A program made the translations under genes and the position numbers. A DNA stretch of 64,000 nucleotides, from positions 62,001 to 126,000 of the forward strand of contig CACNQM010000003.1 in the NCBI GenBank assembly GCA_902622595.1, given 5' to 3'. Within the stretch, counting starts at the first letter, position 1, and each line of letters opens with the position of its first letter. A model generated the notes under the pieces. That model saw only the letters and a program-made list of their open reading frames with translations, searched no databases and was not told where the DNA came from. Below, piece by piece: positions 63,553 to 64,000 of the stretch. Source of the stretch: an uncultured Bacteroidota bacterium. GTDB lineage: Bacteria; Bacteroidota; Bacteroidia; Flavobacteriales; Flavobacteriaceae.

Positions 63553-64000
63553 ATGAAACAAAAAATTATAATTGGTAATTGGAAAAACTATTTAGGTCAC
63601 AAAGAATCAGTTTCCCTTGCTCACTCATTATCAGAACTTGTTACCAAAGATAGAACTAGAGTTATGGTATCTCCTAACCATCTTTATTTAAATGAAGTAA
63701 ATCAAATTTTAAGCACTACAAATATTGAAGTTATATCTCAAAATTTAACTTCTGCTGAATCAAAATCAGATACTGGAGGAATTACACTAAAAAATCTCAA
63801 GGAAATTAATATTAATAGGTCTTTAGTTGCTCATTCAGAGACAAGGATAAGAGAGAAAAATCCACAAAGTATTCTTTTAGAAATTATACCAATTGGTTTT
63901 CCGTTTGTTCTCTGTTTTGAAGAGATTAAACAAATACCTTTTAATACATTAAATGATGATTTTGAAATTATTCTAGCATACGAGCCTATTTGGGCTATAG
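63553..64000 (+). CDS. tpiA: triosephosphate isomerase, compact form, 3' end outside window
   Basis: 149 codons are visible from the ATG at 63553; the reading frame is open at the edge. Substrate-site N9 and K11 in GNWKNY, catalytic His in AHSETR (H94) and catalytic Glu in AYEPIWAI (E144) are present, with TGGITL replacing the usual TGE(I/V)S. The His-Glu distance is 50 residues, as in archaeal TIMs (His96/Glu144 by memory), while bacterial enzymes have about 70. So it is a shortened, divergent TIM at the conserved tpiA place behind DUF1599. Interconverts DHAP and GAP. Confidence 0.82.
   Translation, partial: MKQKIIIGNWKNYLGHKESVSLAHSLSELVTKDRTRVMVSPNHLYLNEVNQILSTTNIEVISQNLTSAESKSDTGGITLKNLKEININRSLVAHSETRIREKNPQSILLEIIPIGFPFVLCFEEIKQIPFNTLNDDFEIILAYEPIWAI

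Overview
The window is about 64 kb of strongly AT-rich chromosome (I estimate roughly 30% G+C by eye). It almost certainly comes from a marine member of the Flavobacteriia (Bacteroidota) with a compact genome. Support for this: DUF6452/DUF6048, DUF4290, DUF1599 and START_2-type families; SecD-SecF and ResB-ResC fusions; Rho with a long Asn/Lys-rich insertion; CtlX; an OmpP1/FadL-type outer-membrane protein; TAnnTTTG-type -7 promoter boxes and near absence of Shine-Dalgarno sequences; a tmRNA tag reading GENNYALAA. There is no rRNA, CRISPR array, insertion sequence or prophage. Genes are tightly packed, with many 1-4 nt stop/start overlaps and several overlapping convergent 3' ends.

Layout. 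1-5.1 kb: DUF6048 (cut by the edge) and DUF6452, then rocD, a cysteine desulfurase and an M23 peptidase. 5.1-5.9 kb: a coiled-coil gene, zapA and a probable 6S RNA. 5.9-8.3 kb: a two-subunit GMC oxidoreductase. 8.4-12.4 kb: cutC, aconitase, and an alkB overlapping aconitase. 12.4-13.8 kb: two tandem lipoprotein metallopeptidase-like genes directly behind tRNA-Met. 13.9-19.1 kb: START-like gene, yqgE, HU, fmt, an ATPase, DUF493, DUF4290, murA. 19.1-24.5 kb: an eight-gene run with kdsC, maf, SRPBCC, SDR, a 45-aa DUF2256 gene, cryptochrome DASH, a second photolyase and TIGR03643. 24.6-29.5 kb: a cytochrome c biogenesis fusion and two amidinohydrolase-fold enzymes (one CtlX). 29.6-34.2 kb: a Vps10-like beta-propeller and an MscS-type channel. 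34.2-38.9 kb: six tandem paralogues of an unrecognised exported protein. 39-41 kb: tmRNA, kdsA, ftsE. 41-50.3 kb: amidohydrolase, asnB, gyrB, mdh, secDF. 50.3-56.2 kb: lgt, yidD, cysS, folE and an outer-membrane protein/lipoprotein pair. 56.3-64 kb: proS, tRNA-Glu, rpsT, rho, truA, ABC exporter, folP, DUF1599 and the start of a compact triosephosphate isomerase.

Most genes are housekeeping: translation (fmt, cysS, proS, truA, rpsT, two tRNAs, tmRNA), envelope (murA, kdsA, kdsC, lgt, yidD, secDF), folate (folE, folP), and central carbon (acn, mdh, tpiA). CtlX, its neighbour and RocD suggest routing of arginine/citrulline-type guanidino and ureido compounds to ornithine and glutamate semialdehyde. 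The photolyase cassette fits a sunlit surface-ocean life.

The parts most worth a second look are the six-gene array of exported two-domain proteins, the second photolyase (which has lost every Fe-S ligand cysteine), the SDR beside it without its catalytic tyrosine, the compact archaeal-length TIM, the zinc-ribbon DUF2256 mini-gene, and the crossing alternative helices in the 6S RNA candidate.
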